NCBI RefSeq assembly: GCF_028898845.1
Contig: NZ_CP118574.1
Coordinates: 1,736,001-1,800,000 of the forward strand
Direction: 5' to 3'
Length of the DNA stretch: 64,000 bases
Source: Streptomyces sp. WZ-12
GTDB taxonomy: Bacteria > Actinomycetota > Actinomycetes > Streptomycetales > Streptomycetaceae
This document shows positions 34,477 through 44,582 of this stretch, piece by piece. Made by a program: the position numbers and the translations under genes. Positions within the stretch are counted from its first letter, which is position 1; the number at the start of each line of letters is the position of its first letter. The notes beneath the pieces are model-generated. The model was not told the DNA's origin and did no database searches. It saw only the letters and a list, made by a program, of their open reading frames with translations.

Positions 34477-34498
34477 CGGAAGTGGACTTCCGAAGTCC
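34477..34498. promoter_or_regulatory. Overlapping palindromes upstream of dctA
   Basis: CGGAAGT-GG-ACTTCCG (34477-34492) overlaps GGACTTC-C-GAAGTCC (34484-34498). Both are perfect, 32-53 bp from the dctA start, and look like alternative or tandem regulator sites. Confidence 0.55.
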
Positions 34499-34621
34499 GT
34501 CACTATGGCCGGTTGCCGATCACGCCGGAAGAGGACGGTGCAACTTCCGGGAAAATCTTGGAGCTTGATCCAAGAAGAGCGGCGCGGTGGCTTCCCTCGC
34601 CCCGGCCCGCCCCTCCCCGGT

Positions 34622-35380
34622 TCACCCCGACAGGTGCGCCTTGTCCCCCATCACCACCACCGGCTGCCGCGCCGGGTCGAGCGCCCGCAGCAGCGCCGCC
34701 ATCGCCGGCTCGGCCACGCTGACGCAGGCCGAGGTCCCGCTCCCGTGGTCCACATGGAGCCAGACCCCGCCGCCCTTGGACTGCCCCTGCGGGCGCGTGG
34801 GGTCCAACGGGGAGGCCCCCGCGACCCGGTTGTAGTCGATCGCCACCACGTAGTCGAAGTCGTGGCGGGTGTTCTTCGACCAGTACGACGGCGGGGTGAA
34901 GGCCGCCGAGTGGGTGTACGGGAGCCGGGTCCCCGGATCGGCGCGCACCCCGCCAGCGTCGGTCAGCCGGAACACCCCGACCGGGCTGCGCTGATCGTCC
35001 TCGTGGTGATCCACCGTCCACCCGCGCCGACCGTTGTGCGCCGGCCAACTCCCCTCACTCACCCAGTCGTTGCCCTCGCGGTCGTACAGCACCACGGTCG
35101 CGTCCGGGGAGTTCGGGCCCGCCCCGTACACCGCGACGACCTGGCGACTGCCGGCCGGAATCCGGGACCGCAGCGCGACGCCGACCTCCGGGAGGTCCTT
35201 GTGACGGGTGGTGGCCGAGTCCCCGCGGGCCGGACCGCCGGGCCGCTCCCGGGCCCCGGCCCCCTCGCCCTTGGCGTCCCGCCGCCCGTCGCCCCCGTGG
35301 CCGGCACCGCAACCGGCCAGCAGGACCACCGTCGCCACGGCCACCGCCGCCACCCTCATCGCACCGCCCACCGTCCGCAT
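34622..35380 (-). CDS. L,D-transpeptidase-family lipoprotein
   Basis: 252 residues. A lipoprotein signal ends in the lipobox LLAGC. The C-terminal half resembles the YkuD fold, with WLHVDHGSGTSACVSV holding the likely catalytic His and Cys. Such enzymes form 3-3 crosslinks in peptidoglycan or attach proteins to it, outside the membrane. The region after the Cys is a Gly/Arg-rich spacer. Start ATG 35380 is preferred (GGGAG upstream); 35359 would also leave the signal intact. Confidence 0.8.
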   Translation of the reverse strand: MRTVGGAMRVAAVAVATVVLLAGCGAGHGGDGRRDAKGEGAGARERPGGPARGDSATTRHKDLPEVGVALRSRIPAGSRQVVAVYGAGPNSPDATVVLYDREGNDWVSEGSWPAHNGRRGWTVDHHEDDQRSPVGVFRLTDAGGVRADPGTRLPYTHSAAFTPPSYWSKNTRHDFDYVVAIDYNRVAGASPLDPTRPQGQSKGGGVWLHVDHGSGTSACVSVAEPAMAALLRALDPARQPVVVMGDKAHLSG

Positions 35381-35649
35381 GACGCCCATGCTCCCATCCC
35401 ACCCTGACGGGCCATCGACCCCCAACGAGTGGGACGGTAAAGCCGTTCCGGCGGCTTAACCACCTTTCTGGTGAAAAACGGTTTGAAGCCAGGCCCCTCA
35501 ACACGCCACGCTTCCCTGTGCCGCCGCTCGCGCCGGGGCCCGTCACGGCCGGCCGCGAGGGCCACTCCGGCCTGCCCGCAAGACACCGCACCAGCCGCAG
35601 CACGCACGCGGCCCGCCCCTCGACCACCGCGACAACTCCCTTGGACATC

Positions 35650-37671
35650 ATGCGCATTCGTGACCTACCCCATCCCGACCCCGGCGTCCCGGACGTCCGC
35701 AGCGGCGGCCGATTCCTCGCCTGGCTGTGCCGGCAACAGCGCGGCGGGTTGCTCAAGGCCCTCTTCTGGGGGCTGGTGCACATGGGTTCGCTGGCCGCCT
35801 TCCCGCTGCCGGTGGGCCTGGCCGTACAGGCCGCGGTCGACGGCCGCGGCTCCCGACTGGTGCTGGCGGGCGGGGTGTTGGCGCTGCTCGGCACCGCGGT
35901 CGCGGTCAGCGACATCATGCTGCACCGCGCGTCCGTGACCAACTGGATCGTCACGGTGGCCCGGATGCAGCAACTGCTCAGCCGCAAGACCGCGGAGCTG
36001 GGCGGGGCGATGACCCGACGGGTGGCCGCCGGCGAGATCGTGGCCGTCAGCACCGGTGACCTGGAGCGCATCGGCTGGTTCGTCGAGGCGCTCTCGCGGT
36101 TCACCGCGGCGCTGGTGGCCTCGGTCGGCGTCTGCCTGGCGCTCGTCGGCTACCAGCCCACACTCGGCCTCATCGTCGCCCTCGGCACGCCCGTCCTGGC
36201 ACTGGCCGTGCTGCCGCTGCTGCCGCCGGCCACCCGCCGGGCCGACGACCAGCGCGACAAGGCCGGGCGGGCCACCGAACTCGCCTCCGACACCGTCGCC
36301 GGACTCCGGGTGCTGCGCGGCATCGGCGGCGAGGACCTCTTCCTCGGCCGCTACCGCGACGCCTCCCAGGAGGTCCGCCGGGCCGCCGTCCGCAGCGCCC
36401 GCATGTGGTCGCTGATCTCGGCCGTCCAGGTCGCGCTGCCGGGCCTGTTGCTGATCGCGGTGGTCTGGTACGGCGTCCGCCTCGCGCTCGACGGCAGCAT
36501 CGCCATCGGCGAACTCGTCACCGTCTACGGCGCGGTGTCCTTCCTGCTGTACCCGCTGCGCCACTTCGAAGAGGTCACGATGTCCTGGTCGTTCTCCCTC
36601 CCCTCGGCGGGACGCACGGCCCGCGTGCTGGCGCTGAGCCGGCCGGTGGAGGGCCGGCTGACCGCCGCGGAGCCGCCCACCGGCGACCTGCACGACCCGG
36701 TGAGCGGACTGACCGCCCGGGCCGGGCAGTTGACCGCCGTGGTCTGCGGCGACCCGGACGCCGCCGGCCGGCTCGCCGACCGGCTCGGCGGCCACCCGCT
36801 GCACACCGCCCCGCCCCCGCGCCCGGATCTCCCTCCTGACCTCGGCGCCGACACCGGCACTGACGTCGAGGCCGGCATCGAGGCCGAGGCTGACGCCGTC
36901 GCAGCCACGAACCCCGCTCCAACGGCCGGCGAACCGACCCCGCCGCGCCACGGAGCAGGCCGACGCGACACGGACCAGACCGTCCCGGACCACCACGACC
37001 CGGCCCGCCTCGACACCGTCAACTCCCCCGTAGAACGGGACAGTTCGCCCTCCGTCGCGCTCGGCGGCACCCCGCTGGACGACCTCCCCCGCGACACCGC
37101 CCGGGCCGCGGTGCTCGTCCAGGACAAGGACCCGGTACTGCTCTCCGGGACGCTCGGGGAACTCCTCGACGTCCCGGCGTCCGGCCGGGTGACCGCCACC
37201 GCGGCGCTCGACGCGGCCCACTGCGCCGATGTACTGGCCGCGTTGGCCCGGGCGTCCGCCGACGACCGCGCCGACCCGATGCGCAGCCGCCTCACCGAAC
37301 GCGGCCGGTCGCTCTCCGGCGGCCAGCGCCAGCGCCTGGCCCTGGCCCGCTCGCTGGTCGCCGACCCCGAGGTGCTGGTGCTGGACGAGCCGACCAGCGC
37401 GGTCGACGCCCACACCGAGGCCCGGGTCGCGGACGGTCTGCGGGATATCAGGACGGGCCGCACGACCGTGGTCCTCACCTCCAGCCCGCTGCTCCTGGAC
37501 CGCGCCGACCAGGTGGTGTTCGTCCAGGGCGGCAAGGTCGCCGGCGAGGCCCCGCACCGCGAACTGCTCGTCACCCACCCCGAATACCGCGCCGTCGTCA
37601 CCCGCGAACCCGACCCCGCCCCCGTCGCGTCGGCGCCCCGCGCCGAACCCACCATCGAGGAGACCGCATGA
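35650..37671 (+). CDS. ABC exporter subunit with degenerate Walker A
   Basis: 673 residues: six membrane helices to about residue 310, then an ATPase domain. Walker A is replaced by VVCGDPDAAGRLAD, lacking the GxxGxGK[ST] lysine, while the signature LSGGQRQR and Walker B VLVLDEPTSAVD are intact. An unusual 110-residue acidic and disordered insertion (about 395-470) separates the altered P-loop from the rest. It is the catalytically impaired half of a heterodimer; the partner overlaps by 4 bp downstream. Probable export of a peptide, lipid or drug. The ATG at 35650 lacks a strong ribosome site. Confidence 0.85.
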   Translation: MRIRDLPHPDPGVPDVRSGGRFLAWLCRQQRGGLLKALFWGLVHMGSLAAFPLPVGLAVQAAVDGRGSRLVLAGGVLALLGTAVAVSDIMLHRASVTNWIVTVARMQQLLSRKTAELGGAMTRRVAAGEIVAVSTGDLERIGWFVEALSRFTAALVASVGVCLALVGYQPTLGLIVALGTPVLALAVLPLLPPATRRADDQRDKAGRATELASDTVAGLRVLRGIGGEDLFLGRYRDASQEVRRAAVRSARMWSLISAVQVALPGLLLIAVVWYGVRLALDGSIAIGELVTVYGAVSFLLYPLRHFEEVTMSWSFSLPSAGRTARVLALSRPVEGRLTAAEPPTGDLHDPVSGLTARAGQLTAVVCGDPDAAGRLADRLGGHPLHTAPPPRPDLPPDLGADTGTDVEAGIEAEADAVAATNPAPTAGEPTPPRHGAGRRDTDQTVPDHHDPARLDTVNSPVERDSSPSVALGGTPLDDLPRDTARAAVLVQDKDPVLLSGTLGELLDVPASGRVTATAALDAAHCADVLAALARASADDRADPMRSRLTERGRSLSGGQRQRLALARSLVADPEVLVLDEPTSAVDAHTEARVADGLRDIRTGRTTVVLTSSPLLLDRADQVVFVQGGKVAGEAPHRELLVTHPEYRAVVTREPDPAPVASAPRAEPTIEETA

Positions 37672-39452
37672 TCGGCCTGGCCCCGCCGGAGCAGGACGCC
37701 GGCACGCCACCGACCGCCGCCACCCTGCCGGTCGGCTCGCCGGCGACGGTCCGCGCCTATGTCGGCGAGCTGATCCGCCGGCACCGCGGGCCGTTCACCG
37801 TGCTGGTCACCGTCAACGCCGTCGCCGTGATCGCCTCGATGGTCGGGCCCTACCTCCTCGGCGGGCTGGTCGAGGACCTGTCGGCGGGCCGCGGCGGACA
37901 GATCCAACTCGGCCGCACCATCGGCCTGTTCGCCCTCGCGCTGATCGTCCAGACGGTCTTCGTCCGGATGGTGCGGCTGCGCGGTGCGATGCTCGGCGAG
38001 CGGATGTTGGCGGACCTGCGCGAGGACTTCCTGGTCCGGTCGGTGGCGCTGCCGCCGGGCGTACTGGAGCGGGCCGGCACCGGCGACCTGCTGTCCCGGA
38101 TCACCACCGACATCGACCGGCTCGCCGAGGCGATGCGGGAGGCCGTGCCGCAACTGTCGATCGGCGTGGTGTGGATCGGGCTGCTGATCGGCGGGCTCAC
38201 CGTCACCGCCCCGCCGCTCGCGCTGTCCGTGCTGATCGCGCTGCCGGTGCTGTGCGTGGGCTGCCGCTGGTACTTCAAGCGCGCGCCCGCCGCCTACCGC
38301 TCCGAGGCCGCCGGCTACGCCGCGGTCTCCGCCGTCCTCACCGAGTCCGTGGACGCCGGCCGCACCATCGAGGCGCACCGGATGGGCGCCCGCCGGATCG
38401 CCCTGTCCGAGCGCCGGATCCGCACCTGGACCCAGTGGGAGCGCTACACCCTCTCCCTGCGCTCGGTCCTCTTCCCGGTCATCAACGTCACCCACGTACT
38501 GGTCCTCGGTGCGGTCGTGGTGCTCGGTGGGGCCTTCGTGCTGCGCGGCTGGCTCACCCCGGGGCAGTTGACGACCGGCGCGCTGCTGGCCCAGATGCTG
38601 ACCGAACCAGTCAACCTCGTGCTGCGCTGGTACGACGAACTCCAGGTGGCCCAGGTGTCGATCGCCCGGCTCGTCGGCGTCCGGGAGATCGAACCGGAGG
38701 CGGCCGACGCCTCGGCGGCGCCCGACGGCCGGGAGGTGCGCGCCGAGGACGTCACCTTCGGCTACCGCGCCGGCGTCGACGTGCTGCGCGAGGTGTCCCT
38801 GCGCGTCCGGCCGGGCAGCAGGGTGGCGCTGGTCGGCCCGTCGGGCGCCGGAAAGTCCACCCTGGGCCGGCTGTTGGCCGGCATCTACGGGCCGCGGGCC
38901 GGCTCGGTGTCTTTGGGCGGCACGGAGCTGTCCACGATGCCGACCGAGCGCGTCCGGGAACACGTCGCCCTGGTCAACCAGGAGCACCACGTCTTCGTCG
39001 GGACGCTCCGGGACAACCTGCTGCTGGCCCGCACGGACGCGGCCGACGCCGAACTCTGGGCGGCGCTGGGCGCGGTGGACGCGGACGCCTGGGCCGGCGC
39101 GCTGCCCGGCGGCCTGGACGCCGAGGTGGGCTCCGGCGGCGCGGCACTGACCCCGGCCCAGGCCCAACAGATCGCGCTGGCCCGCCTGGTGCTGGCCGAC
39201 CCGCACACCCTGGTCCTGGACGAGGCGACGTCGCTGCTGGACCCGCGGGCCGCCCGCCAGTTGGAGCGGTCCCTGGGCAAGGTCCTCGACGGACGCACGG
39301 TGGTGGCCATCGCCCACCGGCTGCACACCGCACACGACGCCGATGTCATCGCGGTCGTCGAGGACGGCCGGATCAGCGAACTGGGCAGCCACCGCGAACT
39401 GGTCGCGGCCGGCGGCGCATACGCGGCGCTGTGGAGCTCCTGGCACGGCTGA
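37668..39452 (+). CDS. ABC exporter subunit with altered signature motif
   Basis: 594 residues, fused membrane and ATPase domains. Walker A GPSGAGKST and Walker B LVLDEATS are intact, but the signature reads LTPAQAQQ instead of LSGGQ. Since the partner keeps LSGGQ and lacks the P-loop lysine, only one of the two ATP sites in the dimer would hydrolyse normally, as in heterodimeric exporters such as TM287/288. The ATG overlaps the stop of the first subunit. Confidence 0.9.
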   Translation: MIGLAPPEQDAGTPPTAATLPVGSPATVRAYVGELIRRHRGPFTVLVTVNAVAVIASMVGPYLLGGLVEDLSAGRGGQIQLGRTIGLFALALIVQTVFVRMVRLRGAMLGERMLADLREDFLVRSVALPPGVLERAGTGDLLSRITTDIDRLAEAMREAVPQLSIGVVWIGLLIGGLTVTAPPLALSVLIALPVLCVGCRWYFKRAPAAYRSEAAGYAAVSAVLTESVDAGRTIEAHRMGARRIALSERRIRTWTQWERYTLSLRSVLFPVINVTHVLVLGAVVVLGGAFVLRGWLTPGQLTTGALLAQMLTEPVNLVLRWYDELQVAQVSIARLVGVREIEPEAADASAAPDGREVRAEDVTFGYRAGVDVLREVSLRVRPGSRVALVGPSGAGKSTLGRLLAGIYGPRAGSVSLGGTELSTMPTERVREHVALVNQEHHVFVGTLRDNLLLARTDAADAELWAALGAVDADAWAGALPGGLDAEVGSGGAALTPAQAQQIALARLVLADPHTLVLDEATSLLDPRAARQLERSLGKVLDGRTVVAIAHRLHTAHDADVIAVVEDGRISELGSHRELVAAGGAYAALWSSWHG

Positions 39453-39652
39453 GCCGCGGACGACGCAGGGTGGCGCCCCGACATGCGGCGGTGCGCCACC
39501 CGCGCGCCGCTGCGCCGTGACACACCGGGCCGCCCCGGCGCGACGCGCCCCCGACAGTCCCAGAGGCATCCCCGACGCACCGGAACGGACCGTCGATACG
39601 CCGAGCCGGACCGCCCGTGCTCCGCCCCGCATCCGCGAGCCGGCGCGGCGGA

Positions 39653-40444
39653 TCAGACGTAGCCCAGGGCCCCCAACGCCCCTATGCCGCCCAGCAGCAT
39701 GAACACCGGCATCAGCACCTTGATCTCCACCCAGCTCCCGGCCCGGAACCGCATCGGCTTGGGTGTGCCCAGCGGGTACCACCGCTTCCGGCCTATCGGG
39801 ATCGGCCACAGGATCGGGCAGCCCGAGACGGTCAGCGCGTCGCCGATGTCGTGCACCAGCGCGCCCAACATGATCGGCAGGCCCAGCCAGAGGTACTCCT
39901 GGCCCGGCCCGGCGAACAGCCAGTTCGCGCCGTTGCCCGGCTCGTCCATCACCTGCGCCAGGATCCAGGCCGTCGTGGCGCCGAGCAGCCACACCAGCAC
40001 GTCGCTGGAGACCCGCGCCACCCGCCACAGCAGCCCTTCGATGGCGAGCACCATGTGCACGAAGAGGATGCCGAGCACCGCCCAGCGGCCACCCTCCGTG
40101 GCCAGCAGCGACATGCCACCACCGACCAGCACCGCCCACAGCCAGGTGTGGGTCAGCGTCCGGTGCCCGCCGGAACGGTTCGCGTCGCCGCGCATCTTGG
40201 TCGCCTTGTAAACAGCGTGCGAGAGGGCGTCGACCACTTCGCACAGCCACCGCGACAGCGGCCCGAAGGCGCGCGAGATGGTGGCCGCCTTGTGGTCGAG
40301 GTCCGGAGCGAGCGCGGCCCCGGCACAGATCAGCGCACCACTGACCAAGACCGGCCAGGGCATCGGATGCCCTGCGCCGTAGGCCGCCGCTCCCACCCCC
40401 AGCCAGGCCGCGGCTCCCGACAGCGAGTGCGCCGGTCCCATCAT
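39653..40444 (-). CDS. YdjM-type membrane protein, putative metal-dependent hydrolase
   Basis: 263 residues with about seven hydrophobic segments. It belongs to the LexA-regulated YdjM family, marked by N-terminal HSLSG, ALAPDLDHK, GGHRTLTHTW and LVHDIGDALT, whose His/Asp residues could bind a metal at the membrane face. Biological role is unknown for the family. It is divergent from the helicase gene with 271 bp between starts. Confidence 0.85.
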   Translation of the reverse strand: MMGPAHSLSGAAAWLGVGAAAYGAGHPMPWPVLVSGALICAGAALAPDLDHKAATISRAFGPLSRWLCEVVDALSHAVYKATKMRGDANRSGGHRTLTHTWLWAVLVGGGMSLLATEGGRWAVLGILFVHMVLAIEGLLWRVARVSSDVLVWLLGATTAWILAQVMDEPGNGANWLFAGPGQEYLWLGLPIMLGALVHDIGDALTVSGCPILWPIPIGRKRWYPLGTPKPMRFRAGSWVEIKVLMPVFMLLGGIGALGALGYV

Positions 40445-40715
40445 GGTTGTTCCCCACCCCTTGTTCTGCGCTTCTGACGCCCGGTCGGCAACTCAGCGTA
40501 GCGTCAAACGATCTCCGTCCGAGGAGCGGGTGCACCGGCCCGCCGGCACCGACGGCAGGGTCGGACACGGTCCGCACGCGGCCGTGCGCGGGGTGTGCGC
40601 CCCCTCGTACACCGGGGCACAGGACAGCCTCCCCCGACCGTCGTTGGTCTCCGGTTGATCTCCATCCGGAGCACCGGTTCCCGGATCCGGGTGCCGGGCA
40701 GGCAGTATGGGGGGC

Positions 40716-43229
40716 GTGACCCTCATCGATCATCTGCCGAACACCGCCGACCCCGACGCCCTCTTCGAAGCCTTTTCGGGCTGGGCCGAACAGCAGGGCA
40801 TCGCGCTCTACCCTGCCCAGGAGGAGGCGCTGATCGAAGTGGTCTCGGGGGCGAACGTCGTGCTCTCCACCCCCACCGGCTCCGGCAAGAGCCTGGTGGC
40901 CGCCGGCGCGCACTTCACCGCCCTCGCAAGCGACCAGGTCACCTTCTACACCGCGCCGATCAAGGCGCTGGTCTCGGAGAAGTTCTTCGACCTGTGCAAG
41001 CTGTTCGGCACCGAGAACGTCGGGATGCTCACCGGCGACGCCTCCGTCAACTCCGACGCCCCGGTGATCTGCTGCACCGCCGAGGTGCTCGCCTCGATCG
41101 CGCTGCGTGACGGCAAGCACGCCGACATCGGCCAGGTCGTGATGGACGAGTTCCACTTCTACGCCGAACCGGACCGCGGCTGGGCCTGGCAGATCCCGCT
41201 GCTGGAGCTGCCGCAGGCGCAGTTCGTGCTGATGTCGGCGACGCTCGGCGACATGTCGCGCTTCGAGGAGGACCTGACCCGGCGCACCGGCCGGCCCACG
41301 TCGGTGGTCCGCTCCGCGACCCGCCCCGTGCCGCTGTCGTACGAGTACCGCACCACGGCGATGACGGAGACGCTGACCGAGCTGCTGGAGACCCGCCAGT
41401 CGCCGGTCTACATCGTGCACTTCACCCAGGCCGCCGCCGTGGAGCGGGCGCAGGCGCTGATGAGCATCAACATGTGCACCCGCGCCGAGAAGGACGAGAT
41501 CGCCAAGCTGATCGGGAACTTCCGGTTCACCACCAAGTTCGGGCGGAACCTCTCGCGGTACGTCCGGCACGGCATCGGCGTGCACCACGCGGGCATGCTG
41601 CCGAAGTACCGACGGCTGGTGGAGAAGCTGGCGCAGGCGGGGCTGCTGAAGGTGATCTGCGGCACCGACACCCTTGGCGTGGGCGTCAACGTCCCCATCC
41701 GCACCGTGCTGTTCACCGCGCTGACCAAGTACGACGGGACGCGGGTGCGGACGCTGCGGGCGCGGGAGTTCCACCAGATCGCGGGCCGCGCCGGGCGGGC
41801 CGGCTTCGACACCGCCGGCTTCGTGGTGGCGCAGGCGCCCGAGCACGTGGTGGAGAACGAGAAGGCGCTGGCCAAGGCGGGCGACGATCCGAAGAAGCGC
41901 CGCAAGGTGGTCCGCAAGAAGGCGCCGGAGGGCTTCGTCAACTGGAACGAGAACACCTTCGAGAAGCTGATCGCCTCCGATCCGGAGCCGCTCACGTCCC
42001 GTTTCCGGGTGACGCACGCGATGCTGCTGTCGGTGATCGCCCGGCCGGGCAATGCCTTCGAGGCGATGCGGCGGCTGTTGGAGGACAACCACGAGCCGCG
42101 CCGGAACCAACTGCGCCACATCCGCCGCGCGATCGCGATCTACCGCTCCCTCGTGGACGGCGGCATCGTCGAACGGCTCCCGGAGCCGGACGCGGAGGGC
42201 CGGATCGTCCGGCTCACCGTGGACCTCCAGCAGGACTTCGCGCTCAACCAGCCGCTGTCGACGTTCGCGCTGGCCGCCTTCGACCTGCTCGACCCCGAAT
42301 CCCCCTCCTACGCCCTGGACATGGTCTCGGTGGTGGAGTCGACGCTGGACGACCCCCGGCAGATCCTGGCCGCACAGCAGAACAAGGCGCGCGGCGAGGC
42401 GGTCGCGCAGATGAAGGCCGACGGCGTCGAGTACGAGGAGCGCATGGAGCGCCTCATGGACGTCGAGTACCCCAAGCCGCTGGACGAGGTGCTGTCGCAC
42501 GCCTACGGCCTCTACCGCAAGAGCCACCCGTGGGTCGGCGACCACCCGCTGTCGCCGAAGTCGGTCATCCGCGACATGTACGAACGCGCCATGACCTTCA
42601 CGGAGTTCACCTCCTTCTACGAGCTGGCGCGCACCGAGGGCATCGTGCTGCGCTACCTCGCCAGCGCGTACAAGGCGCTGGACCACACCGTGCCCGACGA
42701 CCTGAAGTCGGAGGACTTCCAGGACATCGTGGCCTGGCTCGGCGAGATGGTCCGGCAGGTCGACTCCAGCCTGCTGGACGAGTGGGAGCAGTTGGCCAAC
42801 CCGGAAGTGGAGACGGCGGAGCAGGCGGCCGAGCGCGCCGACCAGGTCCGGCCGGTCACCGCCAACGCCCGGGCGTTTCGCGTGCTGGTCCGCAACGCGA
42901 TGTTCCGGCGGGTGGAGCTGGCGGCGCTGGACAAGGTCGAGGAACTCGGCGAGATGGACGGCGAGTCCGGCTGGGACGCCGACGCCTGGGGCGAGGCGAT
43001 GGACGCCTACTGGGACGAGTACGAGGACCTGGGCACCGGCCCGGACGCCCGCGGCCCCAAGCTCCTGCAGATCGAGGAGGATGCCGAGCACGGGCTGTGG
43101 AGGGTGCGGCAGACTTTCGCCGACCCGAACGGTGACCACGACTGGGGCATCTCGGCCGAGGTGGACCTGGCCGCCTCCGACGAGGAGGGCCGCGCCGTCG
43201 TGCGGGTCGCCGAGGTGGGGCAGTTGTGA
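40716..43229 (+). CDS. SKI2-like DExH helicase with DUF3516 domain
   Basis: 837 residues. Helicase domain 1 has Walker A STPTGSGKS (51-59) and DEFH near 145, then SATLGD. Domain 2 has VHHAGMLPKYRR, GTDTLGVGVN and QIAGRAGRAGFD. The C-terminal 350 residues are DUF3516, typical of the actinobacterial family. It probably unwinds RNA or structured nucleic acid; the cellular target is not known. GTG 40716 fits the family N-terminus (MTLIDHLPNTADPDALFEAF); an in-frame ATG three codons upstream is the alternative. Confidence 0.92.
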   Translation: MTLIDHLPNTADPDALFEAFSGWAEQQGIALYPAQEEALIEVVSGANVVLSTPTGSGKSLVAAGAHFTALASDQVTFYTAPIKALVSEKFFDLCKLFGTENVGMLTGDASVNSDAPVICCTAEVLASIALRDGKHADIGQVVMDEFHFYAEPDRGWAWQIPLLELPQAQFVLMSATLGDMSRFEEDLTRRTGRPTSVVRSATRPVPLSYEYRTTAMTETLTELLETRQSPVYIVHFTQAAAVERAQALMSINMCTRAEKDEIAKLIGNFRFTTKFGRNLSRYVRHGIGVHHAGMLPKYRRLVEKLAQAGLLKVICGTDTLGVGVNVPIRTVLFTALTKYDGTRVRTLRAREFHQIAGRAGRAGFDTAGFVVAQAPEHVVENEKALAKAGDDPKKRRKVVRKKAPEGFVNWNENTFEKLIASDPEPLTSRFRVTHAMLLSVIARPGNAFEAMRRLLEDNHEPRRNQLRHIRRAIAIYRSLVDGGIVERLPEPDAEGRIVRLTVDLQQDFALNQPLSTFALAAFDLLDPESPSYALDMVSVVESTLDDPRQILAAQQNKARGEAVAQMKADGVEYEERMERLMDVEYPKPLDEVLSHAYGLYRKSHPWVGDHPLSPKSVIRDMYERAMTFTEFTSFYELARTEGIVLRYLASAYKALDHTVPDDLKSEDFQDIVAWLGEMVRQVDSSLLDEWEQLANPEVETAEQAAERADQVRPVTANARAFRVLVRNAMFRRVELAALDKVEELGEMDGESGWDADAWGEAMDAYWDEYEDLGTGPDARGPKLLQIEEDAEHGLWRVRQTFADPNGDHDWGISAEVDLAASDEEGRAVVRVAEVGQL

Positions 43230-43278
43230 GGCGGCGGCCTCGACCGAGGCCGCCGGGGAAGACGACGGAGGGCCACCG

Positions 43279-44151
43279 GTGACGACGAATCCGGCCGAGA
43301 AACTGGTCGATCTGCTGGACCTCGAACAGATCGAGGTGAACATCTTCCGGGGCCGCAGCCCCCAGGAGAGCCTCCAGCGGGTCTTCGGCGGACAGGTCGC
43401 CGGCCAGGCGCTGGTGGCCGCCGGGCGGACGACGGACGGAGACCGCCCGGTCCACTCGCTGCACGCGTACTTCCTCCGGCCGGGCCGGCCGGGGGTGCCG
43501 ATCGTGTACCAGGTCGAACGGGTCCGGGACGGGCGGTCGTTCACCACCCGTCGGGTCGTCGCCGTCCAGCAGGGACGCACGATCTTCAATCTGACCGCCT
43601 CCTTCCACAAGCCGGAACCCGGCTTCGAACACCAACTGCCGATGCACCGGGCGCTGCCCGACCCGGAGGAACTGCCCAACGTCGCGGAAGAGGTCCGCGC
43701 GCACCTGGGCGGTCTGCCCGAGGCGCTGGAGCGGATGGCGCGCCGACAGCCGTTCGACATCCGGTACGTCGACCGGTTGCGCTGGACGCCGGAGGAGATC
43801 GAGGGCGCGGAGCCGCGCAGCGCGGTCTGGATGCGCGCCGTCGGGCCGCTGGGCGATGACCCGTTGGTGCACACCTGCGCGCTGACCTACGCCAGCGATA
43901 TGACGTTGCTGGACGCGGTCCGCATCCCGATCGAACCCCTGTGGGGCCCGCGCGGCTTCGACATGGCCTCCCTCGATCACGCGATGTGGTTCCACCGCCC
44001 GTTCCGCGCGGACGAGTGGTTCCTCTACGACCAGGAGTCCCCAATCGCCACCGGCGGCCGGGGCCTGGCGCGCGGCCGCATCTACGACCGCGCCGGCCGC
44101 CTGCTGGTCTCCGTCGTCCAGGAGGGGCTCTTCCGCACCTTGGGCGACTGA
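43279..44151 (+). CDS. tesB: Acyl-CoA thioesterase II
   Basis: 290 residues forming two hotdog domains. FRGRSPQESLQRVFGGQVAGQAL is near the family signature at the N-terminus (split here: FRGRSP then VFGGQVAGQAL). The C-terminal domain has LTYASDMTLLDA, SLDHAMWFHRPFRADEWFLY and the late RGLARGRIYD with the usual catalytic region. It hydrolyses medium- and long-chain acyl-CoA to free acid and CoA. GTG 43279 follows GGAGGG. Confidence 0.92.
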   Translation: MTTNPAEKLVDLLDLEQIEVNIFRGRSPQESLQRVFGGQVAGQALVAAGRTTDGDRPVHSLHAYFLRPGRPGVPIVYQVERVRDGRSFTTRRVVAVQQGRTIFNLTASFHKPEPGFEHQLPMHRALPDPEELPNVAEEVRAHLGGLPEALERMARRQPFDIRYVDRLRWTPEEIEGAEPRSAVWMRAVGPLGDDPLVHTCALTYASDMTLLDAVRIPIEPLWGPRGFDMASLDHAMWFHRPFRADEWFLYDQESPIATGGRGLARGRIYDRAGRLLVSVVQEGLFRTLGD

Positions 44152-44195
44152 CGGGGCCCGCACGGCGAGCGGCGCCGAAGTCCTACGCTCGACTC

Positions 44196-44450
44196 GTGGA
44201 CTTCACCCTCACCGCGGCTGAGCAGGCCGTCGTCCGCCAGATCGCCGTCCGACTGCGGGCCGGCGCGCCCCCGACGGATGACGAACTGGCCGACGAACTG
44301 GGCGACGAGGCCCGCCCGTTGCTGCAGTCCCTGCTCGACAAGGGCTGGTTGGTCATCGGCGCGGAGCGCACCGTGACCCTGTCGACGATCGCCCGGGCCG
44401 TGCTGTCGGAGCCGTCGGACGAGAGGGACGCCGGGCAACCCCACCGGTGA
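44196..44450 (+). CDS. Small helical hypothetical protein
   Basis: 84 residues, helical: DFTLTAAEQAVVRQIAVRLR, then DDELADELGDEARPLLQSLL and a strand pair. It resembles a small winged-helix-like fold but no family is recognised. It appears leaderless: TACGCT at 44184-44189 is 6 bp before the GTG, with no ribosome site. Confidence 0.65.
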   Translation: MDFTLTAAEQAVVRQIAVRLRAGAPPTDDELADELGDEARPLLQSLLDKGWLVIGAERTVTLSTIARAVLSEPSDERDAGQPHR

Positions 44451-44582
44451 CGGTGGGCGACGCCTCCTGGCCCATCGCCCGCGCCGGTGCAGCCGTCACG
44501 TCCCCGCCCACGGCGGCCGGATCGCGTGCCGCCAGCGGGCGCGCCAGGCGTCGCGACGCCGCGGAGATCCGTCAGACGCGGC

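Noticed and set aside
36525..43874. A 2449-codon open frame on the minus strand
   Set aside because: It is the antisense of ABC, YdjM and helicase genes; the translation is low-complexity and the length results from GC-rich codon bias.
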